From AC-56 sp963702195 (GTDB taxonomy: Bacteria; Actinomycetota; Thermoleophilia; Solirubrobacterales; 70-9), in assembly GCA_963702195.1 (NCBI GenBank), contig OY969725.1:2604001-2668000 (forward strand): a stretch of 64,000 bases of DNA, given 5' to 3'. The position numbers were made by a program, and so were the translations under genes. The notes beneath the pieces are model-generated. The model did not search any database. It was not told the DNA's origin and saw nothing but the letters and a program-made list of their open reading frames with translations. Positions 9,615 through 18,044 of this stretch are shown here, in pieces (positions within the stretch are counted from its first letter, which is position 1; each line of letters begins with the position of its first letter).

Positions 9615-10895
9615 CTAGACCGGCGTAGCGGAGAGCTGCGGGTAGAGCGGGTACTGCTCCATCAGCGCGCCGGTGCGCTCCGAAAGCGAGTCCTTTGAGG
9701 CGTCGAAGCGATCCGAGAGGGCAACGGAGATCACCCGGGCAATCTCGCGCAGATCGTCCTCGGTGAGGCCGCGCGTGGTGAGGGCCGGAGTGCCGATCCG
9801 CAGCCCCGACGGGTTCATCGGCGGGCGCTCGTCGAACGGGATCGCGTTGCGGTTGACGGTGATGCCGACCTCCTCGAGACGGTTCTCGGCCGTCTTGCCG
9901 TCGAGCCCGGTCGGGCCAAGATCGACCAGCACGAGGTGGACGTCGGTCCCACCGGTGAGCACGTCGATGCCGCCGGCGATCAGCTCGTCCGCGAACGCCC
10001 TGGCGTTGGCCACCGTTTGCCGCTGACGGGCCTTGAAGGGCTCGGACTGTGCGATCCCGAGGGCCACGGCCTTGCCCGCGATGATGTGCATCAGCGGACC
10101 GCCCTGGGTGCCGGGGAACACGGACCGGTCGATGTCCTTGGCGAGCTCCTCCTTGCAGAGGATCATGCCGCTGCGCGGTCCGCAGAGGGTCTTGTGGATC
10201 GTCGTCGTCGTCACGTCCGCGTGAGGGACGGGGCTCGGGTGCTCGCCAGCCGCCACCAGTCCCGCGAAGTGGGCCATGTCGACCATGAGCTTGGCGCCGA
10301 CGCCATCGGCGATCTCGCGGAACGCGGCGAAGTCGAGGTGGCGCGGGTAGGCCGACCATCCCGCCACGATGACCTTGGGCTGGTGCTCGTGCGCGAGCCG
10401 CTCGACCTCCTCCATGTCGCAGCGGTAGTCCTCGCGCCCCACGTGGTAAGCGACGACGTTGTAAAGCTTGCCCGACACGTTCAGCTTCATGCCGTGGGTG
10501 AGGTGCCCGCCGTGGTCCAGGGCCATCCCCATGATCGTGTCGCCAGGCTCCAGCATCGCCATGTACGCGGCGTTGTTGGCCTGGGCGCCGGCGTGGGGCT
10601 GGACGTTCGCGTGCTCGGCCCCGAACAGCTCCAGGGCGCGGTCGATCGCGAGCTGCTCGGCGACGTCGACCTCCTCGCAGCCGCCGTAGTAGCGCCGTCC
10701 GGGATAGCCCTCCGCGTACTTGTTGGTGAGCACCGACCCCGCGGCGTCCAGAACCGCCTGCGGGACGAAGTTCTCCGACGCGATCATCTCCAGCGTGTTC
10801 TGCTGGCGATGGAGCTCGCGCCTCAGCACCTCCGCGATCGCGGGATCGACCTCGGCGAGGGGCGCGGTCTGGAAGTCGTCGGGGAGATCGAGCAT
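9615..10895 (-). CDS. glyA: Serine hydroxymethyltransferase
   Basis: PLP enzyme that converts serine and tetrahydrofolate to glycine and methylene-tetrahydrofolate, the main source of one-carbon units. The 426-residue protein shows QQNTLEMIASENF, TNKYAEGYPGRRYYGG, the PLP lysine in TTIHKTLCGPR, and the C-terminal LRIGTPALTTRG. The start is the ATG at 10895; longer upstream frame lacks similarity. A TATCGT box lies eight bases before the ATG. The gene is divergent from the SnoaL-like gene. Confidence 0.97.
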   Translation of the reverse strand: MLDLPDDFQTAPLAEVDPAIAEVLRRELHRQQNTLEMIASENFVPQAVLDAAGSVLTNKYAEGYPGRRYYGGCEEVDVAEQLAIDRALELFGAEHANVQPHAGAQANNAAYMAMLEPGDTIMGMALDHGGHLTHGMKLNVSGKLYNVVAYHVGREDYRCDMEEVERLAHEHQPKVIVAGWSAYPRHLDFAAFREIADGVGAKLMVDMAHFAGLVAAGEHPSPVPHADVTTTTIHKTLCGPRSGMILCKEELAKDIDRSVFPGTQGGPLMHIIAGKAVALGIAQSEPFKARQRQTVANARAFADELIAGGIDVLTGGTDVHLVLVDLGPTGLDGKTAENRLEEVGITVNRNAIPFDERPPMNPSGLRIGTPALTTRGLTEDDLREIARVISVALSDRFDASKDSLSERTGALMEQYPLYPQLSATPV

Positions 10896-10940
10896 CGGCG
10901 CCGACGATAGCAATGGCCCTGGCGGGCAATACTCCAGGCT

Positions 10941-11351
10941 GTGACCGGAGTGAACCTGCAGCTGGCGCGCGAGGGGTTCGAGGCGCTGCGAGACGGCGAC
11001 GTCGAGGCGCTCTTGCGGTTCGTACACCCCGAGTTCGAGCTCACCACCCCGGCGAACATGGCCGCGGAGCCAGACACGTACCGTGGCGAGGAGGGGGTCC
11101 GGCGCTACTTCTCCTCGTTCTACGAGGCGATGGAGCGGGTCTGGTTCGAGGCAGACGACTTCATCGAGGTCGGCGATCGCGTGGTCATTCCGACCACCCT
11201 GCATACGCGCGGGAGGACCTCGGGCATCGAGACCGAGCAGCGCGTGGTGCAGGTTTGGGAGCTCAGGGACGAGCTGGCCTTTCGCATCGAGGTCTACCCG
11301 ACGCTCGAGCAGGCGATGGACGCGGCGCGAGCAGCCGTCGGGGAGGGCTAA
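10941..11351 (+). CDS. SnoaL/NTF2-like small protein
   Basis: A 136-residue protein with the alpha+beta barrel pattern of the SnoaL-like/NTF2 superfamily: LAREGFEALRDGDVEALLRFVHPEFEL at the start, RGEEGVRRYFSSFYEAME in the middle and a barrel strand FRIEVYPTLEQAMDAA at the end. Members act as small isomerases, hydrolases or ligand pockets; no substrate can be inferred here. It starts with GTG, seven bases after an AATACT box and without a ribosome site. Divergent from glyA, convergent with tsaC. Confidence 0.78.
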   Translation: MTGVNLQLAREGFEALRDGDVEALLRFVHPEFELTTPANMAAEPDTYRGEEGVRRYFSSFYEAMERVWFEADDFIEVGDRVVIPTTLHTRGRTSGIETEQRVVQVWELRDELAFRIEVYPTLEQAMDAARAAVGEG

Positions 11352-11412
11352 GGACGTCCAAACGGCGGCACCGAGGGGCAGCGCCCGGGCGTCCGGGCAA
11401 GGTATTGGCAGT

Positions 11413-12069
11413 TCAGGGACGCGATGGCGTACCTGAGTTGACAAAAGCTTCTCGGAGGCGGATGGCGAGCTCGGCGCGGCCCAGGGCGCCCTCGCGCAGC
11501 ACGCTCCACTTGCCCCCTTCCTCCAGCGCCGTGAGGTCCACCACCGTCGACGGCGCACCCCCGAGCTCGCCGCCGTCGATCGCGAGGTCGACGTGCCCGA
11601 GGAGCTCCGGGTGGACGTACTCAAAGCGGCTCGGCGCCGGCTCCTCGCTGTGGTTGGCACTGGTCTGAAAGAGCGCGCATCGCAGGCCCGCAAGCGGGCC
11701 CTCGATGAGTCGGAGCCCGAGGCGCTCGGGGTCCTCGCGACAGGCGAGCGGGTAGCGGTGGTCGGGGTTCGCGACGACGGCGGTGACGGGGCCCGGCAGG
11801 AGGGCGCCGAGCGCCTCGCGGGTGCGGGAGCCGAGTGTCGAAAGGATCTCCCTCATCGCCAGCGGCGCGAGGAACATCACCGCCGCCGGCTTTCCAACGT
11901 CCCTGCACTTCAGGGCGTGGATCCGCTCCACGGCGTCGGCTCGTGAGGGGTCGCAGGCAAGGCCGTAGAGGGTGTCCGCCGGGAAGATCGCCACGCCGCC
12001 GGCGACGATGCACCGCTCGAGCGCCGCCCGCGCCGCTTCGGGACCGTCGCGCGCGATCGAGACGACCAT
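11413..12069 (-). CDS. tsaC: L-threonylcarbamoyladenylate synthase (Sua5/YciO/YrdC)
   Basis: Makes threonylcarbamoyl-AMP from threonine, bicarbonate and ATP, the first step of the t6A modification at position 37 of ANN-decoding tRNAs. The 218 residues include the YrdC-fold motifs GGVAIFPADTLYGLACD, HALKCRDVGKPAAVM, LLPGPVTAVV and QTSANHSEEPAPS. It is the short TsaC form with no C-terminal Sua5 domain. It shares its first base with the end of prmC, part of a tight prfA-prmC-tsaC unit. Confidence 0.93.
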   Translation of the reverse strand: MVVSIARDGPEAARAALERCIVAGGVAIFPADTLYGLACDPSRADAVERIHALKCRDVGKPAAVMFLAPLAMREILSTLGSRTREALGALLPGPVTAVVANPDHRYPLACREDPERLGLRLIEGPLAGLRCALFQTSANHSEEPAPSRFEYVHPELLGHVDLAIDGGELGGAPSTVVDLTALEEGGKWSVLREGALGRAELAIRLREAFVNSGTPSRP

Positions 12070-12914
12070 CAGGCCGCGGTGCGACCGAGCACCACCCGCG
12101 GGATCCCCGCCAGGTCCTGGCGCCCCTCCACCTGCCCGAACCCGAGGTCGAGGAGAAGCTCGGCCGCGGCGCCGGCCTGGCCGGCGCCGACCTCGAGCGC
12201 GATTGCCCCCTCCTCGGTGAGAGCGGCCGACGATGCCGCGGCCACGGTGGCGACCGCCTCCAGGCCGTCCTCGCCCGCGACCACGGCCTGCCTCGGCTCG
12301 TACTCGGTGATCTCCGGCTCAAGCGAGGACATCTCGTCCTCGCGGACGTACGGAAGATTGGCGACGACGAGATCGAACCGCCTGCCGGGCGGCACCGTCC
12401 CGCGCTCGAAGGACACCCGACCGCCGAGCCCGAGCCGCGCTGCGTTCTCCCGGGCAAGCGCCAGGGCGGGCTCGGACGTGTCGGTGGCGGTCACCTCGGC
12501 ACCGGGGATCTCGTGGGCGACGGCAAGCGCGACCGCTCCCGAGCCGGTACCCACGTCGAGCACCGAGCTCGGCTCCAGCTCGAGCGCGATCTCTACCAGC
12601 AGCTCCGTCTCCGGCCTCGGGATCAGCGCCCGCGAATCCACGGTGAGCTCCAGGTGGCGAAAGCCCCTGCGCCCAAGGATGTAGGCGACCGGCTCGCGCC
12701 GGACCCGCCGCCTCACCATCGCCCCGAAACGGCGTGCGGCGCCCGGATCGACGGCGGCGTCCGGATCGGCGGTCAGCTCGGCGCGCTCACGGCCGGTGGC
12801 CTCCGCCAGGAGCACCTCCGCGTCCAGGCGCGGTGAGCCCACGCCCGCGGCAGCGAATGCGTCGCTCGCCGCCTCGATCGCCTCGCGCACCTGGCCCGCT
12901 GCGGTGGGGGTCAT
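12069..12914 (-). CDS. prmC: Peptide chain release factor N5-glutamine methyltransferase
   Basis: SAM-dependent enzyme that methylates the Gln of the GGQ motif in release factors. The 281-residue protein has a helical N-terminal domain, then a Rossmann domain with SAM loop VLDVGTGSGAVALAVA and the substrate-Gln motif NLPYV (the common NPPY variant) at VVANLPYVRED. It directly follows its substrate gene prfA with an ATGA overlap. Confidence 0.96.
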   Translation of the reverse strand: MTPTAAGQVREAIEAASDAFAAAGVGSPRLDAEVLLAEATGRERAELTADPDAAVDPGAARRFGAMVRRRVRREPVAYILGRRGFRHLELTVDSRALIPRPETELLVEIALELEPSSVLDVGTGSGAVALAVAHEIPGAEVTATDTSEPALALARENAARLGLGGRVSFERGTVPPGRRFDLVVANLPYVREDEMSSLEPEITEYEPRQAVVAGEDGLEAVATVAAASSAALTEEGAIALEVGAGQAGAAAELLLDLGFGQVEGRQDLAGIPRVVLGRTAA

Positions 12915-13987
12915 GAGGTCGCCTCGGTCGTCTGAGCCTCCAGGCGCCGCCGCTTCTCCTCGCCCGCGAGCGCGTCGGTGAACTCGCGCAGGTTGCCGGT
13001 CAGCACCTCGTCCAGGTTGTTCGCCGTCAGCTTGATGCGGTGGTCGGTGACCCGGTCCTGCGGAAAGTTGTAGGTGCGGATCTTCTCGGAGCGCTCTCCG
13101 GACCCCACCTGCGAGCGGCGCTCGGAGGCGATCTCGGCCTGCTGCTCGGCCAGCTTCTGCTCATAGAGGCGGGCGCGGAGGACGCGCATCGCCTTCTCGC
13201 GGTTCTGGAGCTGGGACTTCTCGTCCTGCATCGAGACGACGATTCCCGTCGGGACGTGGGTTATGCGCACCGCCGAGTCGGTGGTGTTCACGGACTGCCC
13301 GCCCGGCCCCGACGAGCGGTAGACGTCGACTTGGAGCTCCGACGGATCGATCTCGACCTCGACGTCCTCCGCCTCGGGCAGCACCGCGACCGTCGCGGTC
13401 GACGTGTGAATCCGCCCCTGCGACTCGGTCTTCGGCACCCGCTGGACCCGGTGGGTCCCGCCCTCGTACTTGAAGATCGAGTAGGCCCCCTCGCCCTTGA
13501 TGGCGAACGTGACCTCCTTGAAGCCGCCGACCTCCGCCGGCGACGCCGAGAGCACCTCGGTGGAGAATCCGCGCAGCTCCGCGTAGCGCGTGAGCATCTT
13601 GAACAGGTCCCCGGCGAAGAGCGCGGCCTCGTCGCCCCCCGTGCCGGCGCGGATCTCGATGAGGACGTTCTTGTCGTCGTTGGGGTCGCGCTCGACCATC
13701 GCCAGGCGGATCTCCTCCGCCAGCCGCTCGAGCCTGTCCGGGGCCTCCGAGACCACCCTTCGCAGCTCGGGGTCGTCGCCGTCCTCCTCCAGGAGCTCGC
13801 GCGCCCCCTCGAGGTCGTCGCGAAGGCGCGTGTATTCCTCGGCCAGCTCGTGCGCAGGCTGGAGCTCGCGGTACTCGCGGCCGACCTCCGCGTAGCGCTC
13901 GCGGTCTCCGATCACTTCGGGATCGGACATCTGCCGCTCGAGCTCCGCGAAGCGGCCATGGATCTGTTCGACGAGGGCTTCGATCAC
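12911..13987 (-). CDS. prfA: Peptide chain release factor 1
   Basis: Recognises UAA and UAG and triggers peptide release. The 358-residue protein has the catalytic GGQ at 229-231 in SSGPGGQSVNTTDSAVR and the anticodon-like tripeptide at 185-187, which reads PKT rather than the common PAT/PVT of RF1. It starts with GTG. With prmC and tsaC downstream, it forms a compact translation-quality operon. Confidence 0.97.
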   Translation of the reverse strand: MIEALVEQIHGRFAELERQMSDPEVIGDRERYAEVGREYRELQPAHELAEEYTRLRDDLEGARELLEEDGDDPELRRVVSEAPDRLERLAEEIRLAMVERDPNDDKNVLIEIRAGTGGDEAALFAGDLFKMLTRYAELRGFSTEVLSASPAEVGGFKEVTFAIKGEGAYSIFKYEGGTHRVQRVPKTESQGRIHTSTATVAVLPEAEDVEVEIDPSELQVDVYRSSGPGGQSVNTTDSAVRITHVPTGIVVSMQDEKSQLQNREKAMRVLRARLYEQKLAEQQAEIASERRSQVGSGERSEKIRTYNFPQDRVTDHRIKLTANNLDEVLTGNLREFTDALAGEEKRRRLEAQTTEATS

Positions 13988-14042
13988 AGTTTCAGTGTGA
14001 CGCGCGCCGCACTGATTGTCGTGAGGCGGCGACCAGCCGCCG

Positions 14043-15077
14043 CTAGGCGACGATCTCGATGTCGGTCTCGCGCGCGGCCTGCTCGGGGTTCTCGACCGCC
14101 AGCACGGCCTCCAGGGAGGCGATCGCGACCGCGAGCTGGTCGCGGTCGGGTTCGCGCGTGGTGAGGTTCTGGAGCATCAGACCGGGATACATGATCGCCC
14201 GTACCCATCGCTTGCGGCGGTTGCGGCCCGCCCACTTGATCACCTCGTAGGAGATCCCCGCGATCAGCGGGATCCCGAGGATCCGCGACGCGAGCAACCA
14301 GTACCAGGCCGGCAGGCCGAGCGGAGCGAAGACGAAGATCGCGACGATCATGACCACGAGCAGGAAGCTGGTGCCACAGCGCGGGTGAAGGCGGGAGTAC
14401 CGCTCGGCGCGCGGGGGGGTGAGCCGGTCGCCGGCCTCGAAGCACGAGATCGTCTTGTGCTCAGCTCCGTGGTACTCGAAGACTCGGCGCAGGTCGTTGA
14501 GGCGGCTGATCAGGGCGAGGTAGCCGATGAAGATCGCGGTGCGGAGGATGCCCTCGACGAGCCAGAACAGGACCGAGGAACCCAGCTGGTCCTTGATCAG
14601 GCTGGTGGCGCCCACGGGGACGACGAAGAAGAGCCCGACCGCGAGGATCAGCGAGAGCGCGATGGTCGCGCCCCAGGTGAAGCCGCCGATCTCCGGGGGC
14701 TCCTCCTCGCCCTCCTCCGGCTCGATCTGCGCGTTGGCCGAGATCGCGAGCGCCCGGAAGCCGATCTTCAGCGACTCGGCGAGCGCGACGACGCCCCGGA
14801 TCACCGGCCAGCGGAGCACCCGGTTTCGCTTGGCCCAGGAGACCAGGGGCTCCGAGCTCACCTGGATCTCGCCATCGGGCTTGCGGACGGCGACGGCCCA
14901 CGTGGATACGCCACGCATCATCACGCCCTCCAGCACCGCCTGGCCGCCCACGGGGGCGTCCCGGTTCGCGACCGGCAGGCCGTCGGGCATGCGCGCCTCG
15001 GCGAGCTGCGGACGGCCGTTCAGCTCCGGCGCGCCATCGGTGGGCACTTCGAGGTCCTGCACGCCCTCCCCTGCCAC
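14043..15077 (-). CDS. DUF1385 membrane protein
   Basis: A 344-residue protein of the DUF1385 family, commonly found between rpmE and prfA in actinobacteria and firmicutes. The family signature is visible as VGGQAVLEGVMMRG near residue 45, followed by the WAVAVRKPDGEI strand region and YHGAEHKTISCFEAGD in the middle. Four to five membrane helices are predicted. Its function is unknown. It starts 13 bases after the rpmE stop, so it is almost certainly co-transcribed. Confidence 0.85.
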   Translation of the reverse strand: MAGEGVQDLEVPTDGAPELNGRPQLAEARMPDGLPVANRDAPVGGQAVLEGVMMRGVSTWAVAVRKPDGEIQVSSEPLVSWAKRNRVLRWPVIRGVVALAESLKIGFRALAISANAQIEPEEGEEEPPEIGGFTWGATIALSLILAVGLFFVVPVGATSLIKDQLGSSVLFWLVEGILRTAIFIGYLALISRLNDLRRVFEYHGAEHKTISCFEAGDRLTPPRAERYSRLHPRCGTSFLLVVMIVAIFVFAPLGLPAWYWLLASRILGIPLIAGISYEVIKWAGRNRRKRWVRAIMYPGLMLQNLTTREPDRDQLAVAIASLEAVLAVENPEQAARETDIEIVA

Positions 15078-15090
15078 GGGCGCGCCTTAC

Positions 15091-15297
15091 CTAACGCTGG
15101 CTGCGGGCGGCGCGGCGCTTGAACCGCTCGACCCGGCCGCCTGTGTCCACCAGCTTCTGCTTGCCGGTGTAGAACGGATGGCACGCGGAGCAGATCTCCA
15201 CGTGAAGCTCCGGCTTCGTGGAGCGCGTGTAGAACTCGTTGCCGCACGAGCACCGCACGTGCGCGAGCGTGTACTCCGGGTGGATGTCAGCCTTCAT
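15091..15297 (-). CDS. rpmE: 50S ribosomal protein L31, zinc-binding form
   Basis: A 68-residue ribosomal protein. The zinc-type L31 cysteines are all present (C16, C18, C36, C39 in RCSCGNEF and ICSACHPFYTGKQK). The family's usual N-terminus MKADIHPEY confirms the ATG start. A TAGAAT box ends eight bases before the ATG and there is no clear ribosome site, suggesting a leaderless message. Confidence 0.97.
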   Translation of the reverse strand: MKADIHPEYTLAHVRCSCGNEFYTRSTKPELHVEICSACHPFYTGKQKLVDTGGRVERFKRRAARSQR

Positions 15298-15305
15298 CCC
15301 GATCG

Positions 15306-15311
15306 ATTCTA
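15306..15311 (-). promoter_or_regulatory. Likely -10 box of a leaderless rpmE transcript
   Basis: TAGAAT on the minus strand, eight bases before the rpmE ATG. It differs from TATAAT at one position. No recognisable -35 element at 17 bases. Confidence 0.45.
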
Positions 15312-15321
15312 GCGGCGGAGG

Positions 15322-15927
15322 TCAGGCCGCTCGAAGGCCTTCGAGCGTGCCCCGGAGCACCTCGCCCATCTCGGCCCTCGCCGCATCGGCGTCGTCCGCC
15401 CCCGCGACGTAGAGGCCCGCTTCGGTCAGCATTCCCAGGATCGCGTGGGCGAGCGGGTCGATCGGCTGCGGCCTCGTGATGCCGGCATCGATCAGGTTCT
15501 GGAGGCCGAGCTTGATCAGGCCGAGGCTGTAGCGCGACTCGATCTCCCGCCATGTGGTCCAGCCGAGGACGGACGGCGCATCGAGGAGCGCGATCTGCCG
15601 GACCTCGGGCTCGCGGCATACCTCGAGGAACAGCTCGAGGCCGGCGACCATCGCATCCCATGGGTCCGCCTCGGATAGCGCCTCGTGCGCGAAGCGCTCG
15701 GCGAGCTCTCCCTCGATCTGCTCGAACACGGCCCGGAACAGACCGGTTTTCCCGTCGAAGTGGTGGTAGAGGGCGCCGCGGGTAACGCCCGCCGCGCTCA
15801 CGATCTCCTCGGTGCCAACACCGGAATAGCCGCGCTCGGCGAACAGCCGCCGGGCCGTCGAGATCAATTCCGCCTGGGTCGCCTCGGAGCGCTCGGCCTG
15901 CGTTCTTCGGGTGCTCCTCACTTTCAT
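15322..15927 (-). CDS. TetR family transcriptional regulator
   Basis: A 201-residue repressor-type protein. The N-terminal TetR HTH is clear: LISTARRLFAERGYSGVGTEEIVSAAGVTRGALYHHFDGK compressed into residues 20-60. The C-terminal ligand domain contains WDAMVAGLELFLEVCREPEVRQIALLDAP, as in the TetR_C_11-like group. It is divergent from the alpha/beta hydrolase gene, and two matching palindromes lie in and next to its start codon, so it probably represses itself and the hydrolase. The inducer is unknown, perhaps a hydrolase substrate. Confidence 0.93.
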   Translation of the reverse strand: MKVRSTRRTQAERSEATQAELISTARRLFAERGYSGVGTEEIVSAAGVTRGALYHHFDGKTGLFRAVFEQIEGELAERFAHEALSEADPWDAMVAGLELFLEVCREPEVRQIALLDAPSVLGWTTWREIESRYSLGLIKLGLQNLIDAGITRPQPIDPLAHAILGMLTEAGLYVAGADDADAARAEMGEVLRGTLEGLRAA

Positions 15928-15939
15928 ACAATCTGTATG
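15925..15939. promoter_or_regulatory. TetR operator, copy 1
   Basis: Perfect palindrome CATAC-AATCT-GTATG covering the start codon of the TetR gene. With copy 2 it defines the shared pattern CRTAC-N5-GTAYG. Confidence 0.65.
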
Positions 15940-15946
15940 CTACTTG

Positions 15947-15961
15947 CGTACCGGCTGTACG
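15947..15961. promoter_or_regulatory. TetR operator, copy 2
   Basis: Perfect palindrome CGTAC-CGGCT-GTACG, the same length and spacing as copy 1. The two centres are 22 bp apart, two helical turns, so dimers would bind on the same face of the DNA. Confidence 0.65.
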
Positions 15962-15987
15962 TAACGCTAAACCCAGAGGAGGACGCC

Positions 15988-16839
15988 ATGCCCGCGGGGA
16001 CAACCGCAGTCGAGACGGTGGAGCTGGACGCCGGAACCATCCGATACCGCGACTCGGGCTCGGGCTCGACCATAGTCTTCGCCCACGGCCTGCTGGTGGA
16101 CGGAGCGCTGTGGCGAAAGGTCACCCCCCGCCTCGAGGGCGAGTTTCGCTGCGTTGTCCCGGACCTGCCGCTCGGCTCTCACCGCGAGGCGATGAAGGCG
16201 GACGCGGACCTCACCCCTCCGGGCGTCGCGAAGATCCTGGCCGATTTCATCGCCGCACTCGAGCTCGACGACGTGACGCTGGTCGGCAACGACACCGGCG
16301 GTGCGATCTCGCAGCTCGTCGCCGCGAACCACCCGGAGCGGCTCGGCCGTCTGGTGCTCACGCCCTGCGACGCCTACGAGAACTTCCTGCCGCCGTTCTT
16401 CCGGCCCATGCAGTACGCCGCGAAGGTCCCGGGGCTCCTGACCGCCCTGGTGCAGCCCGTGCGGTTCCGCGCCGTGCAGAGGAGCCCGCTCGGTTTCGGC
16501 ATGCTCATCTCCCCCGACAACGTCGATCCCGACGTCCTCGATTCCTGGGTGCGCCCGTACCTCACGAACGCCGGCGTGCGACGTGACGCGATCAAGTTCC
16601 TGCGATCGATCTCGAACCGGTACACGATCGAAGCGGCCGAGAAGCTACGCAGCTTCGATCGCCCGGTGCTGATCGCATGGGCACCCGAGGACCGTTTCTT
16701 CAAGCTGCGCTTCGCCGAGCGGCTCGAGGACGAGATCCCAAACGCGAGGCTCGTGCGGATAGAGAACTCGCGGACCTTCGTCTCGGAAGACCAGCCCGAG
16801 CGCCTGGCAGAGGAGATCGCTCAGTTCGTTCGGGACTAG
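15988..16839 (+). CDS. Alpha/beta hydrolase with Asp at the nucleophile elbow
   Basis: A 283-residue alpha/beta hydrolase. The oxyanion region is FAHGLLVDGALW. The nucleophile elbow reads GNDTGG (100-105), so the nucleophile is D102 as in haloalkane dehalogenases and epoxide hydrolases, not Ser. The acid is likely in WAPEDRFF. The place where the catalytic His is expected reads SRTFVSEDQPERLAEEI, with no His. Its chemistry is therefore uncertain. A GAGGAGG ribosome site precedes the ATG at 15988. It is divergent from, and probably controlled by, the neighbouring TetR protein. Its stop shares CTAG with the convergent GGDEF gene. Confidence 0.88.
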   Translation: MPAGTTAVETVELDAGTIRYRDSGSGSTIVFAHGLLVDGALWRKVTPRLEGEFRCVVPDLPLGSHREAMKADADLTPPGVAKILADFIAALELDDVTLVGNDTGGAISQLVAANHPERLGRLVLTPCDAYENFLPPFFRPMQYAAKVPGLLTALVQPVRFRAVQRSPLGFGMLISPDNVDPDVLDSWVRPYLTNAGVRRDAIKFLRSISNRYTIEAAEKLRSFDRPVLIAWAPEDRFFKLRFAERLEDEIPNARLVRIENSRTFVSEDQPERLAEEIAQFVRD

Positions 16840-17828
16840 CCAGGACGACCGTTGCCGGCGGCCGATCGCGTCGCGTGCTTGGACCTGCGCATGCCTCGAT
16901 CGGCGGCGTCGAGGAGGTCTTCCGTCGACATCCCCGGCTTCCATTGCGCCTCGCCGAACGCCGCATCGATCGGCATGTCCGCGGCGCCGCGGGCGGCGTC
17001 GCGGACGGCCTGATGCAGGCGCTCGACGAGGCGGTGGGCATCCCTTCCGCTCGTTTCTGGCAGCAGGACGACGAACTCATCCCCGCCGAATCGCCCGACG
17101 ACGTCATAGGCACGGAGGCTCGCCCGCAGAGCCTCGCCGACGGCGGAGAGAACTCGGTTTCCGGACACGTGGCCATTGCGCCTGTTCACCTCTTTGAAGT
17201 CATCCAGGTCGATGAAGCAACACGACAGTGGATGTCCGCGTCGCTCCGATCGATCGACCTCGCTGTCCATCGCATCGATGAGTCCGACATACGTCAGGCA
17301 TCCCGTGAGCGCATCGCGGCGCGAGCCGGCGACCAGCCGCGCGAAGCCGCCGGCGTCCTGAAGCTGCAGAGCCGCCACGACGGCGAACTGCTCCGCAGTC
17401 CACAGCATGCTCGGGAGACTCTTGGTCTGTGCGGCCGCGAACCCGGCGCAGATGGCGGCGCCACGTCCGTTCGGCGCGCTGACCGGTGCACCCACCGCGA
17501 AGCCGATGTGAGTGCCGTTGCGGTGGGCCGTGTTGATCGTGCGGGGGACTCCCATGGTGTTGAACGCCGCCGTGGGGCGCTCGCTTTCGAGCAGGCGGCG
17601 CACGAAACGGCCGCCGAGCCACATCGGCGGCTCGCCGAACCCGTCGGGATCCCATGCGGAGATGAGGGCGGGCGCTTGACCGCCGTCGCCGTCCAGCAGC
17701 CAGCCGGCGTCCGCACCCATCGCCTCCACGAACGTATGCAGGAGGGATGAGTTGGCGTCCCGTCCGGGCCGACCCATCCGCACAGCCGAGCGCGACACTC
17801 GAGAGTTGCCGTTGCGATCCATTCCCAT
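16836..17828 (-). CDS. Diguanylate cyclase with GAF-like sensor domain
   Basis: A 330-residue protein with a GAF-like N-terminal half (about 25-165) and a C-terminal GGDEF domain. The active site reads exactly GGDEF (in VGRFGGDEFVVLLPE), and the product-inhibition site RAYD lies five residues before it. The substrate and metal segment CCFIDLDDFKEVNRRNGH is intact, so it should make cyclic di-GMP. There are no membrane helices, so it probably senses a cytoplasmic signal. No EAL or HD-GYP partner is in this window. Convergent with the hydrolase, sharing stop bases CTAG. Confidence 0.9.
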   Translation of the reverse strand: MGMDRNGNSRVSRSAVRMGRPGRDANSSLLHTFVEAMGADAGWLLDGDGGQAPALISAWDPDGFGEPPMWLGGRFVRRLLESERPTAAFNTMGVPRTINTAHRNGTHIGFAVGAPVSAPNGRGAAICAGFAAAQTKSLPSMLWTAEQFAVVAALQLQDAGGFARLVAGSRRDALTGCLTYVGLIDAMDSEVDRSERRGHPLSCCFIDLDDFKEVNRRNGHVSGNRVLSAVGEALRASLRAYDVVGRFGGDEFVVLLPETSGRDAHRLVERLHQAVRDAARGAADMPIDAAFGEAQWKPGMSTEDLLDAADRGMRRSKHATRSAAGNGRPG

Positions 17829-18044
17829 TCGAGCCTCCGCTTCGCCGGTCCGATGAACCGCGGTGATCCGTGGATCCCCACTGGCTCCTGACCTGCGAGC
17901 CGAACGCCCTGAAGCCAGCTTCCTGACTCATGGAACGCGTCTCGCGTCGCTGTGCGACCCGCTCGACCGCCGGTGGCAGCGCCTCGAGCCGCAGGCTGGA
18001 GTCTACCGCTTGATCGGGGCCTCAGATGGCGGGTTGGAGCTAAA
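17829..18044. other. Divergent intergenic region, no convincing element
   Basis: A 216-bp gap between the GGDEF gene and the DUF2294 gene, presumably with both promoters. A short open frame on the plus strand here has no ribosome site or coding character. I could not identify a promoter with confidence. Confidence 0.4.
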
